A DNA stretch of 64,000 bases from Peptoniphilus ovalis (GTDB lineage Bacteria > Bacillota > Clostridia > Tissierellales > Peptoniphilaceae), in NCBI RefSeq assembly GCF_018919265.1, contig NZ_JAHLQO010000001.1, positions 248,001 through 312,000 of the forward strand, written 5' to 3'. Made by a program: the position numbers and the translations under genes. The notes beneath the pieces were generated by a model. The model ran no database searches and was not told the origin of the DNA. It saw only the letters and a list, made by a program, of their open reading frames with translations. This document shows positions 54,394 to 62,679 of the stretch, piece by piece. Numbering within the stretch: the first letter of the stretch is position 1; the number at the start of each line of letters is the position of its first letter.

Positions 54394-54612
54394 TTAAATA
54401 TAAATTTCACAGTCTCTTTCAACTTTTTTGCAATTCTTTACAACTTCTTGCATAACTTCGTCTTTATCAACGCCATCTTCAAATTCGACTTTCATCTTAA
54501 GAAGCATAAAGTTAATATTGCAATCTTTAACTCCTTCTACTTTTTTAGCTTCAAGTTCCATTTTGTCAGCGCAAGCTGCACAATCTACATCAATTTTGTA
54601 AGTTTTTTTCAT
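54394..54612 (-). CDS. Stand-alone HMA metal-binding (metallochaperone-like) protein
   Basis: This 72-residue protein is a single heavy-metal-associated domain with the CxxC-type site DCAACADK (Cys-Ala-Ala-Cys) and an acidic C-terminal part containing NCKKVERDCEIYI. The start at 54612 has AAAGGAG upstream; the longer frame runs back through the operator region. It lies 9 bp before the metal ATPase, which lacks this domain, so it likely supplies or senses the same metal. Confidence 0.9.
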   Translation of the reverse strand: MKKTYKIDVDCAACADKMELEAKKVEGVKDCNINFMLLKMKVEFEDGVDKDEVMQEVVKNCKKVERDCEIYI

Positions 54613-54639
54613 AATATTTTTCTCCTTTTTTATATTTAT

Positions 54640-54726
54640 CAAACGATTAAGCATATATTTAATTGTTTCTAAAATTATAATACACTTTATATTTATAAAT
54701 GTCAAACGATTAAGCATATATTTAAT
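54640..54726. promoter_or_regulatory. Direct 24-bp repeats in divergent metal-efflux promoter (candidate operators)
   Basis: A 24-bp sequence occurs identically at 54640–54663 and 54703–54726, 63 bp apart (about six helical turns). It starts CAAACGATTAAGC and contains ATTAA…TTAAT as an inverted repeat. One copy is close to the HMA gene start, the other close to the repressor gene start. ArsR/SmtB proteins bind such imperfect palindromes and release them on metal binding. Confidence 0.75.
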
Positions 54727-54774
54727 GAAAAATTTTAAAAAATTTGATAAAATATAAATATAGAGGTGAAGAAA

Positions 54775-55107
54775 GTGAATTTACCACATAATCATGGCGA
54801 TAATTTAAATAATTTTAAAAAAATAGAAGATAAAAAAGCAGTTGAGATTTCAGATGCTATGAAACAACTTGGAGACCCGTCAAGACTTCAAATATTTTGG
54901 CTACTTTGCCACAGAGAAGAATGCGTAATAAATATAGCAGCCTTTATGGATATGTCATCTCCTGCAGTAAGCCATCATTTGAGAGTATTAAAAATAGCAA
55001 ATCTTATAGAATCAAGACGTGAAGGAAAAGAAATGTTTTATCACGCAAAGGATAATGAACTTACTCACGCACTTTTAAATGCAACAATAGAATTATCTAA
55101 GATTTAA
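54775..55107 (+). CDS. ArsR/SmtB family metal-responsive repressor
   Basis: This 110-residue winged-helix protein has LGDPSRLQIFWLLCHREECV, the recognition helix SSPAVSHHLRVLKIANLIESRREGKE (split here for clarity as SSPAVSHHLRVLK and LIESRREGKE) and a metal-ligand-rich N-terminus (NLPHNHGDN). It likely represses itself and the divergent HMA–ATPase genes until zinc or cadmium binds. The start is placed at GTG 54775 because GAGGTG lies six bases upstream; an earlier GTG overlaps that site. Confidence 0.92.
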   Translation: MNLPHNHGDNLNNFKKIEDKKAVEISDAMKQLGDPSRLQIFWLLCHREECVINIAAFMDMSSPAVSHHLRVLKIANLIESRREGKEMFYHAKDNELTHALLNATIELSKI

Positions 55108-55172
55108 ATTTATAAAATAATAATTTTAAATTAAATAATATTTATAGAACTTTTCATTAGAATGAAAAAGTA

Positions 55173-55510
55173 GCAATTATGTATAAAATAAGCAAAAAAA
55201 TTGGTCATGCGTAAAAAATTTTCAACTTGTTTGAGCGAGCGAAGCGAGTGAGTTTTGAAAATTTAGCATGACCGATTTTTTTGGACTTACCAGTGCGTCG
55301 TGGGGTGTTTTGGGGTGGCTTGGAGGGGCCGCGATTCATGTAAAAAAGCTCTTTATTCAGTCGCTTTTTTACATTCGCATGCATAAGGTTCTTCATCAGT
55401 TCATCTTCACTTCGTTCAGATTCACTGTGAAGACCGCTCATCTCGTGACCAGTCACTCGATTCACTACCATTAAAGGTCGATTACAAGACGCCACTAATG
55501 CCCCTCCAAA
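55173..55510 (-). repeat. Dispersed ~330-bp structured repeat, copy 2
   Basis: This copy reads right to left, starting TTTGGAGGGGCATTAG at 55510. It lies 68 bp beyond the stop of the amino-acid permease gene, in the same direction. The body matches copies 1 and 3 nearly base for base, including GTGACTGGTCAC and the AAAAAAGC…GCTTTTTT stem. Here the body happens to be an open frame of 96 codons, but copy 1 has TAG and copy 3 TAA in that frame. It fills most of the gap 55108–55577. Confidence 0.9.
55194..55282. terminator. Terminal hairpin of repeat copy 2
   Basis: On the minus strand, an A-run leads to ATCGGTCATGC, which pairs with GCATGACCAAT with one mismatch, then a T-run. The inner stem is the shared ATTTTCAA…TTGAAAAT. 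The loop has an extra GAGC-type insertion compared with copy 3. Confidence 0.8.
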
Positions 55511-55577
55511 TACAATTAATTAACTTATTAAATTTGAAATTTCAAAATTTAAGAAAAATAAAAAATAAAATTTTATT

Positions 55578-57035
55578 TTAAGCTTTATTATAAAACTTAA
55601 TAAACAACCCACCTAATACTAACCACACAAAGAAAATAATAAGTGCAGTGTTACCCATATAAGATGGTGCAAATGGTATAAATGTTGATATTACAATAAT
55701 AGCTGAAATTAATATTGCAAGATAAATTGTAAATTTTCCTCCAGGTGTGACAAAAGATGTATAATAATCCTTGTCTTTTTTTATTATTACAATTAATGAT
55801 GTACAAGTTAAAAACCAACCAATTACAAAGGCAACAGAGCCAAGATTTGTAAGTGGGTCTATAAATTTAATTCCAACAAAAGGTCCAATTGCTGCAAATA
55901 TTAAACAAAATAATAGAGCAGTAACTGGAGTGTTATACTCTGCATGTTCGTGTGAAAACATAGAAGGAATCAAATTACTTTTACTCATTGACTGAATTAA
56001 TTTTGCAGAAGCCATAAACATTCCATTCCATGTGGAGAAAAGTCCTGCAACTGTACCTATTACAATGAGTTTATCTAGTACATATCCAAAAGTTCCACCA
56101 TAGGCAGCTTCAAGCATTACACCCATTGCAGGCGGTGCTGCAAGTGAATACTCCTTCCAATTTCCAACAGATCCTGTTGAAATAATTACAAGAGAATAAA
56201 ATATTCCTGCTGCTACAATTGAAAGCACCATGGATATTGCTACGTTTTTAAATTTTTTATTCTCTGCAGTTTCTTCAACAGATTGAGCAATTGTGTCAAA
56301 TCCTGACATAAAAAATGGTACTACTACAATTATCCCAATCATTCCACCGAAGAATCCGCTGTGAGTTCCCACACCTACATTTTCATAAACTGGCTTTAAG
56401 TTTTCAACATCCCCTGCAATAAATGAGAAAATAATTACTAAAACACCAGTTATTATAATAAGTATTGATAAAAATGACTGGAGCTTTGAAGCAAATGTTG
56501 AGCCCTTAAAATTAATAAAAAATAAAGCGGCTGCAAGTATAAGTCCCAAAACTATTGATGAAAGTGTGATTGCTTCGCCACCTACATAATATAAAACTCT
56601 AGAATCTGATAGTGCTGGAAAAATATCTGTAATTATAGTGTTGATATAAATTGCTTCCCAAGGGAGAATTGTAAGATATGCCAATGCCAAAAACCACGAA
56701 GACATAAAAGATAATTTATTTCCAAAGGCTTTTTCAGTGTAGACCATTACTCCTCCACCCTTTGGAAGAGTCGCCAAAAGTTCGCCATGGCATAGTCCAA
56801 TAGGCACCAGTAAAAGTGTGGCGAGAAGAAAACCAATAAAAGCAGGAATTGGTCCTCCAGCTTGTGCAATCCAGTGATTAGATGACACTGCCCATCCAAC
56901 TCCAACCATGGAGCCAAAGCCAAGCATGAAAAAATCTAAATATCCCATGTCGCCCTGTTTTCTGTTCTGTCTAATTTTTAGAATGTTTTTAATATTGGGG
57001 AAGTTTTTCTTATTCCCTCTTTTTGCTTTTCCCAT
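55578..57035 (-). CDS. APC-superfamily amino-acid permease
   Basis: This 485-residue, ~12-helix transporter has the helix-1 motif FMLGFGSMVGVGWAVSSNHW with the glycine-rich break used for substrate binding, and LPKGGGVMVYTEKAFG. It probably imports or exchanges an amino acid; the specific one cannot be read. The start ATG at 57035 has GAGGTG upstream. A terminator separates it from the upstream glycerol-dehydrogenase-like gene. Repeat copy 2 lies in its 3' region. Confidence 0.9.
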   Translation of the reverse strand: MGKAKRGNKKNFPNIKNILKIRQNRKQGDMGYLDFFMLGFGSMVGVGWAVSSNHWIAQAGGPIPAFIGFLLATLLLVPIGLCHGELLATLPKGGGVMVYTEKAFGNKLSFMSSWFLALAYLTILPWEAIYINTIITDIFPALSDSRVLYYVGGEAITLSSIVLGLILAAALFFINFKGSTFASKLQSFLSILIIITGVLVIIFSFIAGDVENLKPVYENVGVGTHSGFFGGMIGIIVVVPFFMSGFDTIAQSVEETAENKKFKNVAISMVLSIVAAGIFYSLVIISTGSVGNWKEYSLAAPPAMGVMLEAAYGGTFGYVLDKLIVIGTVAGLFSTWNGMFMASAKLIQSMSKSNLIPSMFSHEHAEYNTPVTALLFCLIFAAIGPFVGIKFIDPLTNLGSVAFVIGWFLTCTSLIVIIKKDKDYYTSFVTPGGKFTIYLAILISAIIVISTFIPFAPSYMGNTALIIFFVWLVLGGLFIKFYNKA

Positions 57036-57088
57036 AGGTTCACCTCATTTGTATGGGTTTTATTATAATTATCTTATACCCAAAATAT

Positions 57089-57117
57089 AAAAATACCCCA
57101 AGGTTTTCCCTGGGGTA
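57089..57117 (-). terminator. Rho-independent terminator
   Basis: On the minus strand TACCCCA…TGGGGTA is followed by TTTTTATAT. It lies 5 bp after the glycerol-dehydrogenase-like gene. Confidence 0.78.
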
Positions 57118-57121
57118 ATAA

Positions 57122-58204
57122 TTATTTTAAAGTTTTTCCAAATTCATCAGCTTTTTTAACAGCTTCAATAAATTTATCTTCAGATAATTTATCTTTAGAA
57201 ACTTGCCATTCTTGAGTAGCAACTACCTTTGGCATCATAATATCTAAATCTTCAATCTTTAGACCAATATCAGAAAGAGTAACTGGAAGAGAAAGTTTTT
57301 TATTAAACTTTGCAAATTTTTCAAGACCTTTAGAGTCCTCATCATATGCTTTTAACACTAGAGTACCAAAGGAAACAACTTGACCGTGAAGATAAGTTCC
57401 TTCTCTTTTAACAGAAGTTGAAGCATTGTAGAATGCATGAGCAAGAGAAGAATTGTAATAATAATCTTCTTGATCAGTTAAATTAGAAGTATAACCTGTA
57501 TTTATGCAAATATCGATTACAATTTCTGTAACAGCTCTAGTAATTTTATTATTTTTAAAATCTTCTAAAGCCTTCTCGCCGTATTCAAAAAATGGATAGT
57601 CACAAGACTTTGCAATACTAATTCCCATTTTAGCAATGTAGTCTAGGTCTTCGCCCCTTGAAGAAAATAGCACTTCAGATTGTTTACTAAGACCATCGCC
57701 AATACCTGCCCAAAAATATTCATAAGGAGCATTTACAATAGTTTCGATTTCAATAAAGTTGTGAACTGGAGCTTCAACAGTTTCATATCTCTTTAAGCTG
57801 CCATCTTCGTTATAAACAACTGCAACAGATGTGGAAGACGAACAGTTTGAACAAATTGTAGGAAAAGAAATGCAAGGCTTATTCAAAAACTTTGCAAGAG
57901 CTTTACAAGTATCAATGGATTTTCCACCACCAATGGCAAAAATAACATCGGCATTTTTGATTTCATCTTTTTCCATTAATTTTTCAATATTTTCATCAGT
58001 ACATTCCTTGCCGTAGATGAATTCACCATTAATATTAATGTCAGAATTTTCTAACTCTTTTCTAATTTTTGAAGAAACAGCATTTAAAGCCCTTTTTCCA
58101 CCAACAAGAACCACGCTATCATACTTGTAGCCCTTTAAAATTTCGGTAAGACCATCGTATCCACTTTCACTTAAACTGTAATTAGTAAGTTTCATTGTTC
58201 TCAT
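57122..58204 (-). CDS. Iron-containing (glycerol) dehydrogenase-like protein
   Basis: This 360-residue protein belongs to the family III (iron/zinc) alcohol dehydrogenases. The NAD-binding AIGGGKSIDTCKALAKF motif is followed by the expected metal ligands: Asp in GIGDGLSKQ, His in SLAHAFYNA and His in YLHGQVVSF. The pattern is close to glycerol dehydrogenase (glycerol to dihydroxyacetone). The nearby glpK supports glycerol use. The start at 58204 has a GGAAGAAGAG stretch upstream; the longer frame adds a poor N-terminus. The substrate is inferred, not shown. Confidence 0.85.
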   Translation of the reverse strand: MRTMKLTNYSLSESGYDGLTEILKGYKYDSVVLVGGKRALNAVSSKIRKELENSDININGEFIYGKECTDENIEKLMEKDEIKNADVIFAIGGGKSIDTCKALAKFLNKPCISFPTICSNCSSSTSVAVVYNEDGSLKRYETVEAPVHNFIEIETIVNAPYEYFWAGIGDGLSKQSEVLFSSRGEDLDYIAKMGISIAKSCDYPFFEYGEKALEDFKNNKITRAVTEIVIDICINTGYTSNLTDQEDYYYNSSLAHAFYNASTSVKREGTYLHGQVVSFGTLVLKAYDEDSKGLEKFAKFNKKLSLPVTLSDIGLKIEDLDIMMPKVVATQEWQVSKDKLSEDKFIEAVKKADEFGKTLK

Positions 58205-58345
58205 AATTATCACTCTTCTTCCCTTAAATAAATTTTTTATCATTATAACACTTTTTTTAAAAAATTTCTTTGGAGACATATAGATTCTTTAAGAATACTA
58301 ATATTTAAACATTAATATTTCAAAAATGTAATTAAATATGTTAAC

Positions 58346-58676
58346 TTTGCAATTTTGTATAAAATAAGCAAAAATAATTCCCTTGCGTTAAAAATTTTCA
58401 ACTTGTTTGAGCGAAGCGAGTTTTGAAAATTTAGCAAGGGTATTATTTTTGGACTTTCAGTGCGTGTGGGGTGTTTTGGGGTGGCTTGGAGGGGCCGCGA
58501 CTCATCTAAAAAAGCTCTTTATTCAGTCGCTTTTTTACATTCGCATGCATAAGGTTCTTCATCAGTTAATCTTCACTTAGTTCAGATTCACTGTGAAGAC
58601 CGTTCATCTCGAGACCAGTCACTCGATTCACTACCATTAAAGGGGCATTACAAGACGCCCCTAATGCCCCTCCAAA
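58346..58676 (-). repeat. Dispersed ~330-bp structured repeat, copy 3
   Basis: This copy reads right to left from 58676, 57 bp after the stop of glpK and in the same direction. It starts TTTGGAGGGGCATTAG. A further local stem, AGGGGC…GCCCCT, is formed within its first 35 bases. It fills most of the gap 58205–58732; the remainder is AT-rich with a probable promoter for the dehydrogenase gene. Confidence 0.9.
58370..58450. terminator. Terminal hairpin of repeat copy 3
   Basis: On the minus strand AATACCCTTGC pairs with GCAAGGGAATT with one mismatch, between A-rich and T-rich runs. The inner stem ATTTTCAA…TTGAAAAT is as in the other copies. The variable positions (ACCCTT/AAGGG) differ from copy 2 (GGTCAT/ATGACC) on both arms. 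Confidence 0.8.
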
Positions 58677-58732
58677 TAAAAATAAAATTTCAATTTTTAA
58701 AATAATTTTCAATTTAATAAAATTAACTAAAT

Positions 58733-60223
58733 TTACTTTGCCCAATTTTTTGAATATTCTATAGCTTCATGCCATCTCTTCATTTTTTTATTTCTTGTTT
58801 CTTCATCCATTTCTGAAATAAAAACTCTATCTACATCTGTTTTTTCTCTAAGTTCTTCTTTATCTTTCCAAAATCCAACAGAAAGTCCTGCCATATAGCA
58901 TGCACCCAAAGCTGTAAGTTCTACAAGTTTTGGTCTTTTGACCTCAACATCAACTATATCTGATAAAAAAGACATCAAGAAATTATTTTTGCTCACGCCG
59001 CCATCTGCTTTTAATGATTTTAATTTTGTGTTTGAATCTTCTTCCATTGCATTGATTACATCTGCTGAAAGATAGGCAAGAGACTCAAGTGCTGCCCTAA
59101 CTATGTGGTATTTGCTAACAGATGCAGTCAGTCCAATTATTGCTCCTCTTGCGTATTGATCCCAATATGGTGCACCAAGTCCTGTAAATGCTGGTATAAA
59201 GTAGACATCTTCAGTATCATTTACCTTGCTTGCCATGTATTCTGAATCATCAGCCTGGTCGATTATTCTGAGATTATCTCTTAGAAAATCTATTGCAGAT
59301 CCTGCTTCAAATATTGATCCTTCAAGTGCGTAGGTTATCTTTCCGTCAATTGCCCATGCAATTGTAGAAACAAGTCCATTTTTTGATTGCACAAGTTCCT
59401 TTCCAGTATTCATCAAAATAAATGCGCCAGTTCCATAAGTTGCCTTTGCAAGTCCTCTCTCAAAGGAAGCAGTTCCAAAAAGTGAAGATTGCTGGTCGCC
59501 TATTGCAGATGAAATTGGAATTTCGCATCCCAAATATTTTGATTTACTGTGTCCATAAACTTCACTTGAATTTCTAATTTCAGGAAGCATTGACTTAGGG
59601 ATTTTAAAAAGTTCTAGGAGTTCATCATCCCATTTATTTTCGTTAATATTAAAAAGCATAGTTCTTGAAGCGTTGGTGTAGTCTGTGATGTGGACTTCGC
59701 CATCTGTTAATTTATAAATCAAATAACTTTCAACTGTGCCAAATAATAGCTCACCCTTTTCTGCCTTTTCTCTTGCACCTTCAACATTTTCAAGTATCCA
59801 TCTGATTTTTGTAGCAGAAAAATATGGGTCGATTACAAGTCCAGTTTTATCTTCAATCATTTTGCCATAGCCTTTATTTTTTAGCTCCTCGCAATAATCA
59901 GCAGTTCTCTTACATTGCCAGACAATTGCGTTATAAATCGGGTCCCCTGTATTTTTGTCCCACACAATTGTAGTTTCTCTTTGGTTGGAGATTCCAATTG
60001 CAGCAATTTCCTTTGGGTCAATATCTTTTTTAATCATCGCTTCTACTGCAGTACCAATTTGCTTTGACCATAAATCTTCTGGCTCTTCCTCAACATAGCC
60101 AGGCTTTGGAAAGTGCTTGATTAAGTCCCTTTGTGCCATAGAGACGATATCTGCGTTTTTATCAAAAATTATAGTTCTAGCAGAAGTAGTTCCTGCATCA
60201 AATGCCATTATGTATTTTTTCAT
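58733..60223 (-). CDS. glpK: Glycerol kinase
   Basis: This 496-residue FGGY-family kinase has the N-terminal ATPase motif MAFDAGTTSARTIIFD, SNQRETTIVWD, the ATYGTGAFILMNTG segment, GLGAPYWDQYARGAIIGLT, and a C-terminal KADGGVSKNNFLM. It phosphorylates glycerol to glycerol-3-phosphate in the cytosol. It stands alone here; a glycerol facilitator or G3P dehydrogenase is not adjacent. Repeat copy 3 follows it and may terminate its transcript. Confidence 0.97.
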   Translation of the reverse strand: MKKYIMAFDAGTTSARTIIFDKNADIVSMAQRDLIKHFPKPGYVEEEPEDLWSKQIGTAVEAMIKKDIDPKEIAAIGISNQRETTIVWDKNTGDPIYNAIVWQCKRTADYCEELKNKGYGKMIEDKTGLVIDPYFSATKIRWILENVEGAREKAEKGELLFGTVESYLIYKLTDGEVHITDYTNASRTMLFNINENKWDDELLELFKIPKSMLPEIRNSSEVYGHSKSKYLGCEIPISSAIGDQQSSLFGTASFERGLAKATYGTGAFILMNTGKELVQSKNGLVSTIAWAIDGKITYALEGSIFEAGSAIDFLRDNLRIIDQADDSEYMASKVNDTEDVYFIPAFTGLGAPYWDQYARGAIIGLTASVSKYHIVRAALESLAYLSADVINAMEEDSNTKLKSLKADGGVSKNNFLMSFLSDIVDVEVKRPKLVELTALGACYMAGLSVGFWKDKEELREKTDVDRVFISEMDEETRNKKMKRWHEAIEYSKNWAK

Positions 60224-60259
60224 ATTATCACCATTTCAATTATACCAAATATAAAGATT

Positions 60260-60290
60260 AAAAAAGCTGACTTCATTATAAAAGTCAGCT
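60260..60290 (-). terminator. Rho-independent terminator ending the folate/glucosaminidase operon
   Basis: On the minus strand AGCTGACTT…AAGTCAGCT is followed by TTTTTT. Confidence 0.82.
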
Positions 60291-60295
60291 AAAGA

Positions 60296-60778
60296 TTATT
60301 TTTTCTTTTTTGATTTTTTTGTATTTTTTGCCTTTATTTCTTTTTTCTCTGCATCTTTTTCAGCAGTCACATTTTCATTTTCTTTAAGCATTACAAAAGA
60401 TCCAAAGAATGCGAAAATATAAACTCCAAAGAATGCAAGTTGTTTCAAAAGACTACTCTTGATTTGTGAAATTTCTGCTGCAGTTGCTCCTGTTATATTT
60501 GTGTATCTGTAATAAGAGATTCCTGCAAAGATTATTGCAAATATTATTATTGCAGAGAGCGATAATTTCGTGTCCTTATATCTCTTTTCGCTTACAAATA
60601 GTACAACAATAAGTGCAAATAATATTACCATTACAAGAAGTATTGCAGTTGTTTTAAAATTAAATACTTCTACGAAATTTAGCTTATCAAGTCTATAGTA
60701 TTTTACAATTAAGTATAGCACTGCTAAGGCTGAGGCAGCCAATGTATATAAGAGAAAGGTTTTTCTTTCTTTTGTCAT
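60296..60778 (-). CDS. Hypothetical four-helix membrane protein with lysine-rich tail
   Basis: This 160-residue protein has membrane segments at about residues 7–26, 41–62, 75–92 and 114–130, then a lysine-rich cytoplasmic-looking tail (KKEIKAKNTKKSKKKK). AGGAGG precedes the ATG at 60778. It follows the glucosaminidase gene by 8 bp and ends at the operon terminator. I do not recognise a family. Confidence 0.7.
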   Translation of the reverse strand: MTKERKTFLLYTLAASALAVLYLIVKYYRLDKLNFVEVFNFKTTAILLVMVILFALIVVLFVSEKRYKDTKLSLSAIIIFAIIFAGISYYRYTNITGATAAEISQIKSSLLKQLAFFGVYIFAFFGSFVMLKENENVTAEKDAEKKEIKAKNTKKSKKKK

Positions 60779-60786
60779 TTTTCCTC

Positions 60787-61362
60787 CTAATTATCCAGTT
60801 CTTGCAAATTATATTTCTCAATTACAGAAATTATCTTGTTGGCATATTTTGGGTCAGTTGCATAGCCTGCTTTCATTATTGAATGGGCTGCTTCTGTGTA
60901 GTTTGTTGCTTTTTTTACTTCTTTATATCTATCAGCTTTAGTTAAAAGTTTTGCATAATGCTCGAAGGATTCCTGTTTGGAACTGTATTTTTTAAAGCTT
61001 TCAAGGTATCTTCCGCTTTCGCCATCTACATACTCTTCTGTTTCATAAACTACGCCTTCGCCCTTTTTAATTTCCTTTATGCCAAAGTAATTATTGTACT
61101 TCTTTGAAAGTTCAGATCTTCCCCAATTGCTTTCAAGCACTGATTGAGCAAGCATCACAGAAGGAAAAAGTCCATATCTCTTGGCAGTTTTTGTTGCAAC
61201 TTCCTTTGTGCTTTCCAGATATTCTTCTCTGTAATTAAGGTTTTTAAGTCCCTCATTATCCCTTGTTTTTAAAATATTTACAAATATTGATATTGCAAAA
61301 AGTGCAATGAAAAATAAAGCAATAATTGAGATACATCCACAGCCTGTTTTAAATGCTTTCAT
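60787..61362 (-). CDS. Glucosaminidase-domain protein (peptidoglycan hydrolase), membrane anchored
   Basis: This 191-residue protein has an N-terminal membrane segment (residues ~9–30) that begins after CGC, then a glucosaminidase/FlgJ-type domain with AQSVLESNWGRSELS (catalytic Glu in LES) and NYFGIKEIKKGEG. It should cut the glycan chain of peptidoglycan on the outer face. Its start overlaps folBK by 4 bp (ATGA), an odd pairing of a folate gene with a wall hydrolase. Confidence 0.88.
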   Translation of the reverse strand: MKAFKTGCGCISIIALFFIALFAISIFVNILKTRDNEGLKNLNYREEYLESTKEVATKTAKRYGLFPSVMLAQSVLESNWGRSELSKKYNNYFGIKEIKKGEGVVYETEEYVDGESGRYLESFKKYSSKQESFEHYAKLLTKADRYKEVKKATNYTEAAHSIMKAGYATDPKYANKIISVIEKYNLQELDN

Positions 61363-62171
61363 TTTTTAACTTCTTCATATAATTTGCTAATTTTTTTATT
61401 TAAAATTGGATGATAGTAAGTTGGAATTAGCTCATTTAGTGATTCTAAGACAAATTCTCTCTCCTCGATAAATGGATGAGGTACTATTAATTCATCGGTG
61501 TAAATTATTTCTCTATCAACAAATAATACGTCTAGGTCAATTGTCCTAGGTCCCCACTTTTTAATTCTAACTCTATCAAGATCGATTTCGATTTTTTGTA
61601 AGATGTGAAGCACATCAATTGGGTCTTCGAAACTTTCAACTTTTACAACTCTGTTTAAAAAATCTGCTTGGTCTTCAACTCCCCAGGCCTTTGTTTCTAT
61701 TACGCTAGATTTATCTAAGATTTTAAGACCAGCCTTTTCCATTTCTTCAAGGGCTTTTTCAAGATATTCTTCTCTATTTCCCATATTTGTGCCCATTCCA
61801 ATATAGAAATGTCTTTTCTTTTTAAATAGTCTAACAGAGGCTGTGTCTAGTGGAAGATTAATTGGAGCCCAAGGTTTTTTAATTTCAACCTCAACTGTCT
61901 TAGCAATTTCATAATTGTCAAAAATATGTTTTACAAGTTTATATACAAGTGTCTCAATTAAATCCTCTGTCTTTTCTGTAAAAACTTCCTTTAATTCATG
62001 AGATAATTTTCCATAATCAATAGACTTATCTAAATCATGAGAAATTGCACAATCTCTAAAGTTTAATCCAATTTCTGCACTTATTAAAAATTTTTGGCCT
62101 AGTTTTTTTTCTTCTTCAAATAGGCCATGATTTGCGTAAACTTCTAAATCTTTTACTTTTATAAAATCCAT
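61359..62171 (-). CDS. folBK: Fused dihydroneopterin aldolase–HPPK (FolB–FolK)
   Basis: This 270-residue fusion has an N-terminal FolB domain (~1–120: FIKVKDLEVYANHGLFEEEKK, then SIDYGKLSHEL and VEIKKPWAP). A C-terminal FolK domain (~122–270) has YIGMGTNMGNREEYL, KKWGPRTIDLDVLF and VPHPFIEEREFVL. It makes 6-hydroxymethyl-7,8-dihydropterin and then its pyrophosphate, two successive steps to folate. The start at 62171 has GGGAG upstream; the long upstream frame overlaps the HD gene. FolP is not adjacent. Confidence 0.95.
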   Translation of the reverse strand: MDFIKVKDLEVYANHGLFEEEKKLGQKFLISAEIGLNFRDCAISHDLDKSIDYGKLSHELKEVFTEKTEDLIETLVYKLVKHIFDNYEIAKTVEVEIKKPWAPINLPLDTASVRLFKKKRHFYIGMGTNMGNREEYLEKALEEMEKAGLKILDKSSVIETKAWGVEDQADFLNRVVKVESFEDPIDVLHILQKIEIDLDRVRIKKWGPRTIDLDVLFVDREIIYTDELIVPHPFIEEREFVLESLNELIPTYYHPILNKKISKLYEEVKK

Positions 62172-62181
62172 ATTGCTCCCA

Positions 62182-62679
62182 TCAGTATTTAATGAAGTGG
62201 TTTTTCTTTTCATAACTCCAGTTGCACTCATCATAGGCAGGGCATCTAAAGCAAGCTCTAGATAATTTGTCCGCCCTATAGAAAATGTTGAAAAATTCAT
62301 CTTCAGAAGGCTCTTTTGTCCTGTGGTAAGATATACATTCTAAGATTCTATTTTTTTCATCTTCTGTAAAGTCTGTTAGTTCTAAGATTTCTCTTGCAAT
62401 AGGAACTGAAGCTATGGCGTGATTTATCCCTTCTTTGATTTCTGTAACTCTTCCAAGGTCGTGTAAAAGTCCTGTTGAATAAACCATGTCTTTAGAAACA
62501 TCCACATCTTCTTCAAGTTTTAAAATATAACAAATTCTTGCAACTGAAATAAAGTGCTCGTAATTATGTCTGCAGAAAAATCTGTCCCTTTCTAGATACT
62601 CCAGTTCGTTTAAATATTTATTATAAATTTCACTTAATACAATTTTATTTGTTTCTTTTAAATCAAAATCATTTATCAA
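62182..62679 (-). CDS. HD-domain protein in folate operon
   Basis: This 165-residue protein has the HD metal motif: His in CRHNYEHF, His-Asp in GLLHDLGR, a further His in INHAIASV, and Asp in FYRADKLSR. The C-terminus has three cysteines in [10 protein letters not shown], suggesting a metal site. It lies between folE and folBK with a 4-bp overlap with folE. HD proteins hydrolyse phosphoester or pyrophosphate bonds; given its place it could remove phosphate from dihydroneopterin triphosphate, a step with no dedicated gene here. That is an inference. Confidence 0.85.
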   Translation of the reverse strand: MINDFDLKETNKIVLSEIYNKYLNELEYLERDRFFCRHNYEHFISVARICYILKLEEDVDVSKDMVYSTGLLHDLGRVTEIKEGINHAIASVPIAREILELTDFTEDEKNRILECISYHRTKEPSEDEFFNIFYRADKLSRACFRCPAYDECNWSYEKKNHFIKY

